A stretch of DNA of 62,046 nt from a virus. A program made the translations under genes and the position numbers. The notes below the pieces were generated by a model, which ran no database searches, had not been told where the DNA came from, and saw only the letters and a program-made list of their open reading frames with translations. This document shows positions 1 to 8,243 of the stretch, piece after piece. Positions within the stretch are counted from its first letter, which is position 1. Each line of letters begins with the position of its first letter. The stretch spans positions 1 to 62,046 of IMG/VR virus record IMGVR_UViG_3300009181_000079. One strand, given 5' to 3'.

Positions 1-49
1 GGTCACCTCGGAACGAGCAGCGAGAGCGTTTAAGCAGGTAATTTTTTAA
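1..49 (+). CDS. C-terminal end of a small gene that begins at 61868 (if the molecule is circular)
   Basis: The reading frame that starts at 61868 and runs off the right end continues from base 1 without a break: the last two bases (GA) plus base 1 (G) make a Glu codon, followed by 15 open codons and a TAA at 47-49. The joined product would be about 76 residues. The continued peptide is helical and charged. This is an inference from joining the two ends. If the window is a linear fragment, this stretch is simply non-coding sequence before the terminase genes. Confidence 0.4.
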   Translation, partial: VTSERAARAFKQVIF

Positions 50-103
50 TTACGGTTACGGTTACGACCTTGACAGGCGAAACAGGGTCACAAACCCGAT
101 CCA
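38..103 (+). promoter_or_regulatory. Stem-loop, direct repeats and TTGACA element before the terminase genes
   Basis: A perfect stem with a T4 loop (GTAATT-TTTT-AATTAC, 39-54) is followed by two tandem GGTTAC units and a TTGACA at 70-75, 28 bases before the first terminase ATG. Such repeats next to a small terminase gene could be a terminase recognition (cos/pac) site or an operator. Nothing here proves either. The stem followed by T-rich sequence could also terminate the preceding gene. Confidence 0.35.
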
Positions 104-715
104 ATGCCGAGCCTAACCGAAATTGCAAAAGCCTGGGGCACGTCCCGCCCGTATGTGAGTAAGATGAAGAAGCAGGGATGCCCGATTCACAGTCTGTCGG
201 CGGCGACGAAGTGGAGAGAGGCTCACGCGAGCAAGAGGGTCTCGCCTTCAGCGAAGGCCCCGGTGGCGGAGAAGCCGGCAAAAGGGAAAAAGGCAGGGAG
301 GCCGCGCACTCTACCCGAGCCATCGAAGACTGGAGACTCACTGCTCGACGCGCTGAACAACGCGATCTACACGGCTGACATGGCGTATATCGCCTACAAG
401 GACGCAGTGCTCGTGGAATCGCCTACAATGGCCGCCAGGCTCTCGGAGAGCTCAAAGGCTACCCAGGTGAGGATCGTGGTGGAAAAAGCTTACAGGGAGG
501 AGCAGGAGCGCCGGGGAGTGCTGGTTCCGAAGCCAGTCATCATCGAGCGGTGCAGGAAAGGGATGGAATCGGTTTTGAGGATGCTGAACAAGTTGCCGTC
601 AGAACAAGGCCCTCAGTGTAATCCCGACAATCCCATCATGGCGATGAAGGTTCTACAGAGGAAAGTCGATGAGATCAAAATTGCCTGCCAGGCGGCGATA
701 GGAGGACTGGCGTGA
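104..715 (+). CDS. Terminase small subunit-like DNA-binding protein
   Basis: 203 residues. The N-terminus (about 5-40: TEIAKAWGTSRPYVSKMKKQ) is a clear helix-turn-helix of the Nu1/terminase small-subunit kind. It is followed by a basic Ala/Pro/Lys linker (about 45-70) and a helical C-terminal half likely to bind the large subunit. It ends in a GTGA overlap with the large terminase gene, so the two are translationally coupled. The role, inferred from position and the N-terminal fold, is to recognise viral DNA and recruit the packaging motor. The start is the first ATG, with no evident Shine-Dalgarno site. Confidence 0.8.
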   Translation: MPSLTEIAKAWGTSRPYVSKMKKQGCPIHSLSAATKWREAHASKRVSPSAKAPVAEKPAKGKKAGRPRTLPEPSKTGDSLLDALNNAIYTADMAYIAYKDAVLVESPTMAARLSESSKATQVRIVVEKAYREEQERRGVLVPKPVIIERCRKGMESVLRMLNKLPSEQGPQCNPDNPIMAMKVLQRKVDEIKIACQAAIGGLA

Positions 716-2571
716 CACCGATCGCAAAACTGATTCAGGAGACATCTGACGCGATCGGGGCGCTGTGGGCTCCGATGAGCATGGAGTCGGTCTGCGAGTG
801 GATTGAGAAGAACGTCGATCTCCCCACTGGAGCAATCACAGGAAGAGCGAATCTTTCCAAAACAGCGTATGCCAGGGAAATCCTGGAGAGGTATGGAGAC
901 AAGACCACCAGGCACATCGTCATGGTGTTCGCGACCCAGTTGGGCAAAACCACGATTTTGATCTTCGGTATGCTTTTCCGAATCGCCCGGGACCCGGAGG
1001 ACGCGATGTGGGTAATGGCAAACGCAGACCAGGCCCGCGACTTCAACAAGGAACGGTTCATGGCGTTTGTCCGCCTGTGTAGGGTTGTGATGGACCTGGT
1101 GCCGAAAACCGCAAAAGGCGCAGTGGACAAGAACCTGTGGGGATTCACCGCCCAGCACTACACCAGCATGGTTTTGAACTTTGTCGGAGCGGGATCCCCG
1201 GCGAACCTGGCCTCTCGGCCCCGTGGATTCCTGCAGCTCGACGAGTGCGATAAATACTACGACCAGCTCGGATTCGACGCCGGCTCCATCCAGTTGGCTG
1301 AGGAGCGGCAGAAAACCATGTCCTTCCCGCTTTCCGTCAAGGCATCGAGCCCAACCCTCGTGGACCGGATGATCTGGCAGGAATACCTCAAGACCGACAT
1401 GCGGCAATACTGGGTGCCATGTCCCCGGTGCGACCAGAAGATTCTGCTCAAGATGCGCGTCCGGTCCGAAACTCACGGAGACTGCGGAGTTCGCTGGTGG
1501 CAGGAGCACGAGAGCGAGGCGAAGACCGATAACGAATGGGACATGAGGAAAGTGAAGGCCAACGCTTTTTACAAGTGCCAGTGCTGCGGAGGGAAGATCC
1601 ACGACTTTGAGCGGGAGGACATGATCCAGCCCGAGAACGGGGCGCTGTGGGTTCCGCAGAGCGCGAGGGCCGAAGCCGGCAGATACGGCTACCACCTCAG
1701 CTCGCTCTACTCCGTGCTCGGACCGGAAACGTCGCTCGGGAGCATTGCGGTGAAATTCCTGCTCGCCAATGGGCTCAGGTCAGAATTGCAGAACTTCGTG
1801 AATGGCTGGCTGGCGGAGCCGTGGGACGAATCCCAGGCATACGACTTCCAGGAACTCCGCTTCGAGGTGTTCACTGGAAAAGAAATCCCGCAGGACACAG
1901 TTCCAGTCATGGCGGTCGATGTGCAGGAGCTCGGCTTTTGGGTGCTCATCCGCAAGTTCCAGCGCCCAACGCCGCAGAGGCCACACGGCGAGAGCTGGCT
2001 GGTATTCGCGGACTTCGTGCAGACCGTGGAGGAGATTGTCGAACTTCAAAAGGAATACGGAGTTGCCGGCGAGAACATCACGCTCGACATGGCCCATCGT
2101 CCCAACGCAGTGGCCAGAATCATCATCGAGAACAACTGGCGCGGCATCTGGGGATCCGACACCCGCAAGTTCCAGTGGACCATCGACGGGCGCAAAGTGT
2201 GGAGACCCTACTCGGTCCCGCAGTTCCGCGATCCGATGCTCGGGACATCGTGGGAGAACAGAACCTTCAAGCGCGCGACATTCGTGTTGTTCAGCAAGCA
2301 GGGAGCGCTCGACATGGTATCCTCGCTGCGCTACGCAGAACCGGCGATCTGGCACGCATCTGCCAACGTCAATCCCGGCTACTCGGCGCACCTCAATAGC
2401 CGCATCCGAAGGCAGCAGAAAAACAAGCGCACAGGTCGCGTGGAGTGGATGTGGCATGAACTCACGCAGACGAACCATTTGGCGGACTGCGAATCGCATG
2501 TCACCATCCGCGCATTGCAGCTCGGATTGCTCGTCCTTCCCGACGAAACAGACCGCGCCAACGTGAAGTAG
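712..2571 (+). CDS. terL: Terminase large subunit, lambda gpA family
   Basis: 619 residues, the usual length for gpA-type packaging motors. The Walker A variant is ATQLGKTT (74-81). The Walker B/catalytic acid stretch is LQLDECD (174-180). A two-CxxC zinc site follows (CPRC about 235-240 and CQCC about 290-295), and an RNase H-like nuclease core starts near AVDVQELGFWV (about 400). It uses ATP to pump DNA into the prohead and cuts concatemers. It starts with GTG inside the stop of the small-subunit gene. The portal, its docking partner, lies about 28.7 kb away on this linear map, which is unusual for a lambda-type head module. Confidence 0.95.
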   Translation: MTPIAKLIQETSDAIGALWAPMSMESVCEWIEKNVDLPTGAITGRANLSKTAYAREILERYGDKTTRHIVMVFATQLGKTTILIFGMLFRIARDPEDAMWVMANADQARDFNKERFMAFVRLCRVVMDLVPKTAKGAVDKNLWGFTAQHYTSMVLNFVGAGSPANLASRPRGFLQLDECDKYYDQLGFDAGSIQLAEERQKTMSFPLSVKASSPTLVDRMIWQEYLKTDMRQYWVPCPRCDQKILLKMRVRSETHGDCGVRWWQEHESEAKTDNEWDMRKVKANAFYKCQCCGGKIHDFEREDMIQPENGALWVPQSARAEAGRYGYHLSSLYSVLGPETSLGSIAVKFLLANGLRSELQNFVNGWLAEPWDESQAYDFQELRFEVFTGKEIPQDTVPVMAVDVQELGFWVLIRKFQRPTPQRPHGESWLVFADFVQTVEEIVELQKEYGVAGENITLDMAHRPNAVARIIIENNWRGIWGSDTRKFQWTIDGRKVWRPYSVPQFRDPMLGTSWENRTFKRATFVLFSKQGALDMVSSLRYAEPAIWHASANVNPGYSAHLNSRIRRQQKNKRTGRVEWMWHELTQTNHLADCESHVTIRALQLGLLVLPDETDRANVK

Positions 2572-2741
2572 TAACCTCATAAACTGTCACCGAATAAAGT
2601 CGCAAGACAAACTGCGACAGGTAAAAGCTAAAGGTCGAATTATTCGCGGAAAGATTTCTGAAAGTTTTTCTTGCCATCTTCTTAGCAAGATGATTTAGTC
2701 GCCCCACTTCGGACAGTCCGGAGTATCCAAACCAAACCAAA
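2572..2741 (+). promoter_or_regulatory. Intergenic leader with three hairpins before the recombination and replication genes
   Basis: 170 bases without a gene. Three short stems can be drawn: GTCGCA/TGCGAC (2608-2627), CATCTT/AAGATG near 2675-2692, and TCGGA/TCCGA near 2710-2724. The last 15 bases before the ATG at 2742 are a purine/C-rich ACCAAACCAAA leader with no Shine-Dalgarno site. The layout fits a terminator for the terminase genes plus a promoter or leader for the next operon. I cannot point to a convincing -10/-35 pair. Confidence 0.35.
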
Positions 2742-2957
2742 ATGAACCAAACCAAATACAAGATCACCATCGAAAAAATCGAGGAAGTCACCAAGGTCGT
2801 CCGGGGAGAATGGACGAGGGTAAGCGATACCGGACCGAACCCATTCGGCTACACACCAGACCGAGAGGCGGAGGTCAAGGTGGAGACCACGATTCTGGAA
2901 CAAACTGTCGAAAAACTCGACCTTAAGGCTGTTCTCAAAGCCATCAACGGACTATGA
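2742..2957 (+). CDS. Small protein of unknown function, first gene of the recombination operon
   Basis: 71 residues, not recognised. The N-terminal half is beta-like (YKITIEKIEEV), followed by a loop containing PNPFGYTPDRE and a second strand (KVETTILEQTV). It ends in an ATGA overlap with the next gene, so it is coupled to the DUF1351-like protein. The start is preceded by a repeated AACCAAACCAAA leader rather than a Shine-Dalgarno site. Confidence 0.6.
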   Translation: MNQTKYKITIEKIEEVTKVVRGEWTRVSDTGPNPFGYTPDREAEVKVETTILEQTVEKLDLKAVLKAINGL

Positions 2958-3754
2958 ACCAACTCATCATCGCACCTCCAATCGGCGAAACCCCATCCAT
3001 CCACATCACGGAGGAGGGACAGAAAATCAAATCCACGCTGATTCACGCGGCCATTGAGGTCGCGCAGATAGTCACCGCCGAACAGCGAGACAATGCCCTC
3101 GTCGCCGCCGGAAACATCAAGGCCCATATTTCCGCCGTCGAAAAGACCCGCAAGGAAATCAAGGAGCCATTTCTTCAAATGGGCCGCGCAATCGACGCCG
3201 CAGCCAAGGAGCACTCAGAGGATCTTGAGTCATATCTGAAACGCCTCAACAACCTCATCGGCTCATTCGAGGATGCGCGCCGCCGCGAGCAGGAAGCCCA
3301 GGAGCGCGCCCGCCGCGCCGAGGAGGCCCGACTTGCCGAGGAGCAACGAAAAGCCCAGCAGGAGGCCGACAGGCTCGCGGAAGAGGCACGCAAGAAAGCG
3401 GAGGCCGCAGCAGCCAAGGGCAAGGAACTGACCCCAGCCCAGAAAGTCAAAGCGCTGGAGGAGCAACTCCAGGCAGAGGAAGAGCAGGAGGCCCGCGAGC
3501 GTGAACTGCGCCGACTCGAAGAAGAGCGCATGACCGCACGCCAGAAAGCCGAAGAAGCGAAGCCCACAGGAGGAGCGCTCAGGGAGGAGATTGATGTGGA
3601 GGTGACAGACATCCATGCTCTCTACAAGCACATGCCAGTCTGCGTGAAACTCACCCCCGACCTCGCCATGATCAAAGCCATGATCAAATCAGGACAGACT
3701 CTCCCAGGAGTCAGCGCCACGAAGCGCCATGTGTTCGCAACCAGGAGCCGATAA
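2954..3754 (+). CDS. DUF1351-like coiled-coil protein, recombination-associated
   Basis: 266 residues. An N-terminal helical region (about 20-100) is followed by a long charged coiled coil rich in Ala, Glu, Arg and Gln (about 105-205) and a small globular C-terminus with an EVTDIHALYKHMP stretch. This architecture resembles DUF1351-type phage proteins, which commonly sit beside RecT or Bet annealing proteins. Here the RecT-like gene lies about 230 bases downstream. The exact role of the family is not known to me. Similarity was judged by architecture only. Confidence 0.6.
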   Translation: MNQLIIAPPIGETPSIHITEEGQKIKSTLIHAAIEVAQIVTAEQRDNALVAAGNIKAHISAVEKTRKEIKEPFLQMGRAIDAAAKEHSEDLESYLKRLNNLIGSFEDARRREQEAQERARRAEEARLAEEQRKAQQEADRLAEEARKKAEAAAAKGKELTPAQKVKALEEQLQAEEEQEARERELRRLEEERMTARQKAEEAKPTGGALREEIDVEVTDIHALYKHMPVCVKLTPDLAMIKAMIKSGQTLPGVSATKRHVFATRSR

Positions 3755-3761
3755 TTTCAAT

Positions 3762-3980
3762 ATGGCATACGAACAAAAACCAAACAGCGGCTCGCTCTTT
3801 AAGAACGACCGGAAACGCGAAGGCAAGAACGACTCAGACTACACTGGAAAGGGAGTAGTCGAAGGCAACGATGTGTGGATAGACGCATGGATTAAAAACA
3901 ATCCAAAGTCACCAGACCACGACCCAGACAAGCCAGTATTCATGTCCCTTTCATTCAGACCACGACAACCCAAAAACTAA
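3762..3980 (+). CDS. DUF736-like small phage protein, possible ssDNA-binding helper
   Basis: 72 residues starting at the internal ATG (MAYEQKPNSGSLFKND), chosen because it lies just after the preceding stop and because this opening is typical of a widespread small phage protein family. The sequence alternates polar turns and strands (DYTGKGVVEG, VWIDAWIK, PVFMSLSFRPR), consistent with a small beta-barrel. Placed between the DUF1351-like and RecT-like genes, it probably belongs to the recombination module. A longer start at 3729 would overlap the upstream gene in another frame and looks wrong. Confidence 0.65.
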   Translation: MAYEQKPNSGSLFKNDRKREGKNDSDYTGKGVVEGNDVWIDAWIKNNPKSPDHDPDKPVFMSLSFRPRQPKN

Positions 3981-3986
3981 ATCACC

Positions 3987-5123
3987 ATGTCCACAGAAAT
4001 CACACCAATGCCGATGGCAGAAATGCAATCACTCGCCCAGGACGCCGCCAAGAGCGGAATGTTCGGGCTCCAAAACCCCAGCCAGGCAATCTGCCTCATG
4101 GCCCTGTGCCAGGCTGAGGGAATCAACCCGGTGCTCGCGCTCCGACGTTACCACCTCATTGAAGGCAAGCCATCCATGCGCGCAGATGCGATGTTAGCGG
4201 AGTTCGCGGCGCGAGGCGGAGGAGTCATCTGGCACGTCCGCAGTGACGAGATCGTAGCTGCCACCTTCTTCATCGACGCCAAGAAGATGGACGAGAAAGC
4301 CATCGAGCGCGCCCGCACCCGTGCAGCAGCTATGCTGGAGAACGACCACGCAACCGTGATGGAGAACTCCTACCCAGGAGAGGAAACCATCGTGCGAACG
4401 ATGGAGGATGCCGACAAGAAGAGAACCTCAATGCAGTGGGACAAGGATACCCGTCAGTTCAAGAAGAAGCATGTGTGGCAGGCCAACCCGCGCCAGATGC
4501 TCACAGCAAGAGTCATTACAGAAGGTGTCCGCCTCATCGCCCCGGGAGTGGTCGCCGGCATCTACGCACCCGAGGAGATCGAAGACTCCAAGGAATCCTT
4601 CCTGCAAGACGCAGGAGCCTCGCCATCGCACGATCTTGAGTCCATGCGGTCCATCCTGGCCCAGCACGAACAAAACGCGCTGGACGCCACCACAGAGCCG
4701 GAGCGCAAGAAGTATCAGGGTCTCGCGGCAGACATGCGCCAGAAGATTCAGGAGGCATGGGACAATGAGAAGCCGGCGAAGCTTGAGCAGGTCGGGCCGG
4801 AGCATGAGAAGATGGCCAAGCTGGTCAGGGCCGAGCCGCCCGACGACATCCCGGGACTCGAAAACTGTAAGCTGGTCAAGGGCAGCGAGATTCCACAGCC
4901 CCCGCCAAAGCCCACAGCAGATGCGCCGTGGCCAGAGCACATCATTACGTGCGTGAAGTCTGCTGCATACCGCGGCAAGCGTCTCGACTCTTTCAGCAAG
5001 GAGGAGATCGAAGTGCTTCATAACTCCTTCCAGAAAAAAGACCTCAAGGGAGGAAGTGAGGAGCTTAAGCACGAAGCCGCACAGCTCGCCAAGGCCCACG
5101 AACACTGGAGCAAGGTCAAATGA
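3987..5123 (+). CDS. RecT-like single-strand annealing protein
   Basis: 378 residues. The N-terminal two-thirds carries the pattern of RecT-family annealases: ALCQAEGINPVLALRRYHLI (about 38-57), then a RADAMLAEFAARGG stretch, and WQANPRQMLTARVITEGVRL (about 165-185). The C-terminal third is a charged tail, likely a partner-binding region. Proteins of this family anneal complementary strands during recombination-dependent replication and repair. It sits between an SSB-like small gene and further replication genes, and a RecU-like nuclease is encoded downstream. The start is an ATG after an A/C-rich leader. Confidence 0.75.
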   Translation: MSTEITPMPMAEMQSLAQDAAKSGMFGLQNPSQAICLMALCQAEGINPVLALRRYHLIEGKPSMRADAMLAEFAARGGGVIWHVRSDEIVAATFFIDAKKMDEKAIERARTRAAAMLENDHATVMENSYPGEETIVRTMEDADKKRTSMQWDKDTRQFKKKHVWQANPRQMLTARVITEGVRLIAPGVVAGIYAPEEIEDSKESFLQDAGASPSHDLESMRSILAQHEQNALDATTEPERKKYQGLAADMRQKIQEAWDNEKPAKLEQVGPEHEKMAKLVRAEPPDDIPGLENCKLVKGSEIPQPPPKPTADAPWPEHIITCVKSAAYRGKRLDSFSKEEIEVLHNSFQKKDLKGGSEELKHEAAQLAKAHEHWSKVK

Positions 5124-5500
5124 AAACCCATCCACTGCACATACTCATGGAAGACGGCAAAGCCTACTGCATCGGTAGGAAGCCTGCGGGCATGGGCGAG
5201 ATCGCCTGCCCAAAATGCGCCCAGGCGTATGCCGAGGAACAGGCTTTGGCCCGCAGAAAGGCGGAGCGCGAGCAGCGAAAAATCCAGCGGGCTGCCGATC
5301 TTGAATCTGGCATCCTTTCCAAAAAGGCCAACGGATACTGGGCGCTGCGATACACCCTCGAAAATAAAGAGGTCGAGGACTCTCTGAAGGAACTCTCCGA
5401 GGAAAGAGCCAAGACGCTCGCTCCTCTCTGCATGAAATACATCCGCAGGACCGGGAAGCGTCTGGGCGATATTACTAAGTGTGTAGCTGACTACCAATGA
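5120..5500 (+). CDS. Uncharacterised protein with a zinc-like CxxC and charged helix
   Basis: 126 residues. An N-terminal part with CIGRKP and CPKC (about 18-35) is followed by a strongly charged helix (about 38-62) and a small C-terminal helical domain. The CPKC motif has no obvious second knuckle other than the earlier Cys, so zinc binding is only possible. It overlaps the RecT-like gene by ATGA and the next gene by ATGA, so all three are co-translated. Not recognised. Confidence 0.6.
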   Translation: MKTHPLHILMEDGKAYCIGRKPAGMGEIACPKCAQAYAEEQALARRKAEREQRKIQRAADLESGILSKKANGYWALRYTLENKEVEDSLKELSEERAKTLAPLCMKYIRRTGKRLGDITKCVADYQ

Positions 5501-5850
5501 AGCTTCCGTCTCCAGCGGTCCTCAAATCCGCCATCACCATCATGCGAACGCTCGCCAACATCTTCGAGTCCATGCTCAACCAGCCACAGGAAGACCTGGT
5601 GATCGTTGATCCAGCCCCGAAGAGGAAAAGCACCCACAAGGCGACCATCGAAGAGATGCGCGCGTTCTGCAAGTCCATCGCTGTCGCAGAGTCAGACGGC
5701 GACTACTTCTTCCACAAGAACGAGGCCGAGAAATGGCCAAAGAACTGGCAGGCTAAGATCCGTTCATGGAAGTCATGCGGCTACCTCCCGAGTCAGAAGG
5801 CAGGAGTCACGCAGGCACCGAAACCAGCACCGAAGAAAGTCACGGTATGA
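5497..5850 (+). CDS. Uncharacterised protein upstream of the helicase
   Basis: 117 residues. It has an amphipathic N-terminal helix, a basic linker (KRKSTHKATIEEMRAFCKSI) and an aromatic stretch (GDYFFHKNEAEKWPKNWQAKIRSWKSCGYLP) that resembles small helical DNA-associated domains seen beside phage replication genes. Its stop overlaps the helicase start as ATGA. A role as helicase loader or replication adaptor is possible from position alone. Confidence 0.55.
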   Translation: MKLPSPAVLKSAITIMRTLANIFESMLNQPQEDLVIVDPAPKRKSTHKATIEEMRAFCKSIAVAESDGDYFFHKNEAEKWPKNWQAKIRSWKSCGYLPSQKAGVTQAPKPAPKKVTV

Positions 5851-7133
5851 GCCAACCCATCCAGCCATTCATCCAAAAGCAGGAAGACGCAGCCATTGGC
5901 CTGATCTCCTGCATGAGGGCCGACCTTCTCCGCGCCGGGGCTCTCGCAAAGTCAGCAGGAATCACCGCTCACCACTTCGCCTCACCACTCGACACCGTGT
6001 TCGTCTGCATGATGGGCATGTGGGCCGATAGCCAGGAGTTTGACTGGCTCGATCTCATCCAGAGAATGAGAACCCACGGAAAGCTCACCCGGGACGGCGA
6101 GAAAGAGAGCCTCAAGGCCGCAATCTACGCCGACACGCTCATCCACACCGCCCCGTCTCACATCAACGCCCTCCTGGAGTGCGCAGCAGCCCGCAGGATG
6201 CACGAGATTGGCTCCAGACTCATGGCGAGAGCCTTTGACCTCTCCGAGCCCACCACGGAGCTTCTGGACGAGGTGCGCGACCAACTTTCTGGAGTGACCA
6301 CTCGACCCGTAGAGAACAAGACAGGGATCAAGGGGTTTGTTACGGAGGCGATCGCAGCCATCACCAGCAAGCTCAATGGAGATAATGAGGATCACGAAAC
6401 CATCGAACTCGGACTCGGGCTCGATCGCGCTGCTGGCCCATTCTACCGCTCAGATCTGGTGATCATCGCCGGAGAGACCAAGCGCGGCAAGTCGGCCCTC
6501 GCCGGGAACATCGTGGAGAACGTAGCCGCAGCCGGAAAAGCCGTCGCCCTGTTCTCTCTGGAGATGTCTGGTCGCCAGAACGCAGAGCGTATGCTCGCAA
6601 GCCAGGCTGGAGTGAACATCCGCAGCCTCAAGATGGACGGACCGGTGCCACGCGACATCTTCGACAAGGGACCCAGCGAATTTGAGCGCCTCACCAAGGC
6701 CGCAGCCAGAATCGCACAGTGGAACATCCAAATCTTCGAGAAGACTAAGAAGATCGACGCCATCGTGGCTGAGATGCACCGGATGAAGGCAACCACAGGT
6801 CTCGATCTCGCAGTCGTTGATTACGCCCAGCTCACCCGTGGGATCCGGAATGACGGAGACAACCGGGAGCGCGAGGTGGCCAGCATTTCCGGAATGCTCA
6901 AGGAAGCTGCCAGCGCATGTAACTGCTTGGTCATCCTTTTGAGCCAGCTCAATGAACACGGGAAGCTCCGCGAGTCACGCGCGCTCGGTCAAGACGCCAA
7001 CTGCGTGCTTGCAATCGAGGAGGATGGGAATGGTCGCAAGATCAGCGTCATCGCAGCCCGCTCCGCGCCAGGCAGCGAAATCCCGATCAAGTGGGAGCCT
7101 CAATACACACGATTCTCGGAGGTATCAGAATGA
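5847..7133 (+). CDS. DnaB-like replicative helicase
   Basis: 428 residues from the ATGA-overlap start at 5847; the upstream ATG at 5766 lies inside the previous gene and is rejected. The N-terminal helical domain (about 10-150) matches DnaB N-domains. The RecA-like motor has Walker A GETKRGKS (209-216), then VALFSLEMSGRQNAERMLAS (helicase motif H1a region), Walker B LDLAVVDYAQL (about 320-330) and VILLSQLNEHGKLRES (H3). The last motif is followed by the DANCVLAIEED segment usual for the family. It would unwind the replication fork. A C-terminal extension is absent, so it is slightly short. Confidence 0.9.
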   Translation: MSQPIQPFIQKQEDAAIGLISCMRADLLRAGALAKSAGITAHHFASPLDTVFVCMMGMWADSQEFDWLDLIQRMRTHGKLTRDGEKESLKAAIYADTLIHTAPSHINALLECAAARRMHEIGSRLMARAFDLSEPTTELLDEVRDQLSGVTTRPVENKTGIKGFVTEAIAAITSKLNGDNEDHETIELGLGLDRAAGPFYRSDLVIIAGETKRGKSALAGNIVENVAAAGKAVALFSLEMSGRQNAERMLASQAGVNIRSLKMDGPVPRDIFDKGPSEFERLTKAAARIAQWNIQIFEKTKKIDAIVAEMHRMKATTGLDLAVVDYAQLTRGIRNDGDNREREVASISGMLKEAASACNCLVILLSQLNEHGKLRESRALGQDANCVLAIEEDGNGRKISVIAARSAPGSEIPIKWEPQYTRFSEVSE

Positions 7134-7366
7134 CCCACCTCGATAAAATCCGGGACGAGTTCATCGAGATGGTCCACGACTCATTGGAAGAGAAAGACCG
7201 AGGCCCAGGAACCCCGTTTGACGACTGGAAGAAGATGTTCAACCGGGTCGCATCCCACAAGCAAGCGGTCCCAGAGCTGGCATACCAGCAATGCGAAGAA
7301 CTCTTTGCGAAACTACCACCACGGAAGAATAGTGCTCGACTTCCAGAGATCGAATTTACAGAGTAG
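7130..7366 (+). CDS. Small helical protein coupled to the helicase
   Basis: 78 residues from the ATGA overlap at 7130. Acidic and helical throughout (LDKIRDEFIEMVHDSLEEKD), with a WKKMFNRVAS amphipathic helix and no cysteines. Position directly behind the helicase suggests a replisome accessory role, but I do not recognise the family. Confidence 0.55.
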   Translation: MTHLDKIRDEFIEMVHDSLEEKDRGPGTPFDDWKKMFNRVASHKQAVPELAYQQCEELFAKLPPRKNSARLPEIEFTE

Positions 7367-7386
7367 GTGACATCACGCTCCCAAGC

Positions 7387-7935
7387 ATGAAATCCAAACC
7401 AACCAAATCCAAACTCACCATACCCGACCTGCTTACGGAGATCGTCCGTTCAATCACCAAGGGATCTGAGACACCGTTCGTGGAATACGACGAGGAGCAG
7501 CGAATCATCAGCTTCCGGGTCTCACCGCAGGACCACGGGCGATGTGTAGGAAAGCAAGGCAACGTCATCGCCAGCATCTCTCGCATCATCTGGCTCGCCA
7601 GCGTCATTCAGGAGCTCAGCCCGGTCGCAGTGAAGCTACTTGAGCCTGATGGCCCACGTAAGATGAACGCCAGCCTACCTGTCCTGTTCGATCCGAAGTG
7701 GAACCGGAAGGCAATCGGAAAGCTGGTTGAGGACATCATCGAATCCATCGTCCCGACCTCCGCATGGATCATCGAGGAGAAGTCCGAGACCACAGCCACC
7801 GTCACCATCCGCATCGAGGAATATCTCCAGCGTGCGCTGATGGATCCTCCATTCGAGCTGTCCCTTTCCAACGTCCTCCGCGCTGCCGGCATGGCTCAGG
7901 GTGTGAACCTCAACCTAAAACTGGAATGGGTGTAG
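7387..7935 (+). CDS. KH-domain RNA-binding protein (KhpA/type II KH-like)
   Basis: 182 residues. Residues 40-70 read FRVSPQDHGRCVGKQGNVIA, a near-canonical KH core with the GxxG loop GKQG at 55-58, very close to bacterial KhpA (IGKxGR). A second, weaker alpha/beta repeat follows at about 100-150, where a charged segment (IGKLVEDIIESIVPTSAWIIEEK) may be a degenerate second KH unit lacking the GxxG. KH proteins bind single-stranded RNA or DNA. In a phage operon it could act on phage or host transcripts or on a structured RNA. It overlaps the SWIM gene by 10 bases. The start at 7387 follows a GCTCCCAAGC leader without a clear Shine-Dalgarno site. Confidence 0.7.
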   Translation: MKSKPTKSKLTIPDLLTEIVRSITKGSETPFVEYDEEQRIISFRVSPQDHGRCVGKQGNVIASISRIIWLASVIQELSPVAVKLLEPDGPRKMNASLPVLFDPKWNRKAIGKLVEDIIESIVPTSAWIIEEKSETTATVTIRIEEYLQRALMDPPFELSLSNVLRAAGMAQGVNLNLKLEWV

Positions 7936-8243
7936 AAGAAGATCTAGCTCAGGAAATTACCCTTGAAGGGATGAAGATACGGCGAACCGGAAGGGGCTGC
8001 TATGTCGCAGAAAGTCAGTCTGAGGTAGGGGTGTCATATATTTTAGACATCAAGGCGAACGATGGACTCGGATACTGCTCCTGTATCGACTTCACGGGCC
8101 GACGCTTTCCTCGCTGGAGGGGCATCAAGAAGCCATACGATTCGATGCGATGCAAACATCTGAAGCGCGTAAGAAATTACGAGTTGGATTTGATCATAAA
8201 ATACTACATCGAGAAGGAGAAAAATGGACTCAAAGCTGAATAA
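7926..8243 (+). CDS. SWIM-type zinc-finger protein
   Basis: 105 residues from the ATG at 7926, overlapping the KH gene by 10 bases. It carries C51-x-C53 ... C76-x-H78, the CxCxnCxH signature of SWIM zinc fingers with a 22-residue insert. The preceding segment (GCYVAESQSEVGVSYILDI) gives the beta strands typical of SWIM domains, and the C-terminus is a lysine/tyrosine-rich helix. SWIM domains bind DNA or protein partners and often accompany recombination mediators. Here it sits between a KH protein and a RecU-like nuclease. Confidence 0.65.
   Translation: MGVEEDLAQEITLEGMKIRRTGRGCYVAESQSEVGVSYILDIKANDGLGYCSCIDFTGRRFPRWRGIKKPYDSMRCKHLKRVRNYELDLIIKYYIEKEKNGLKAE

Noticed and set aside
613-1695. 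Long bottom-strand ORF opposite the large terminase gene
   Set aside because: The top strand encodes an unmistakable terminase with Walker and zinc motifs. The opposing frame has no recognisable motif and is a by-product of GC-rich codon use.
1780-2580. Second bottom-strand ORF opposite the terminase gene
   Set aside because: Same reasoning: its sequence is a composition shadow with no start signal.
5766-5846. Upstream start for the helicase
   Set aside because: It lies inside the previous gene in another frame, and the ATGA overlap at 5847 matches the operon pattern.
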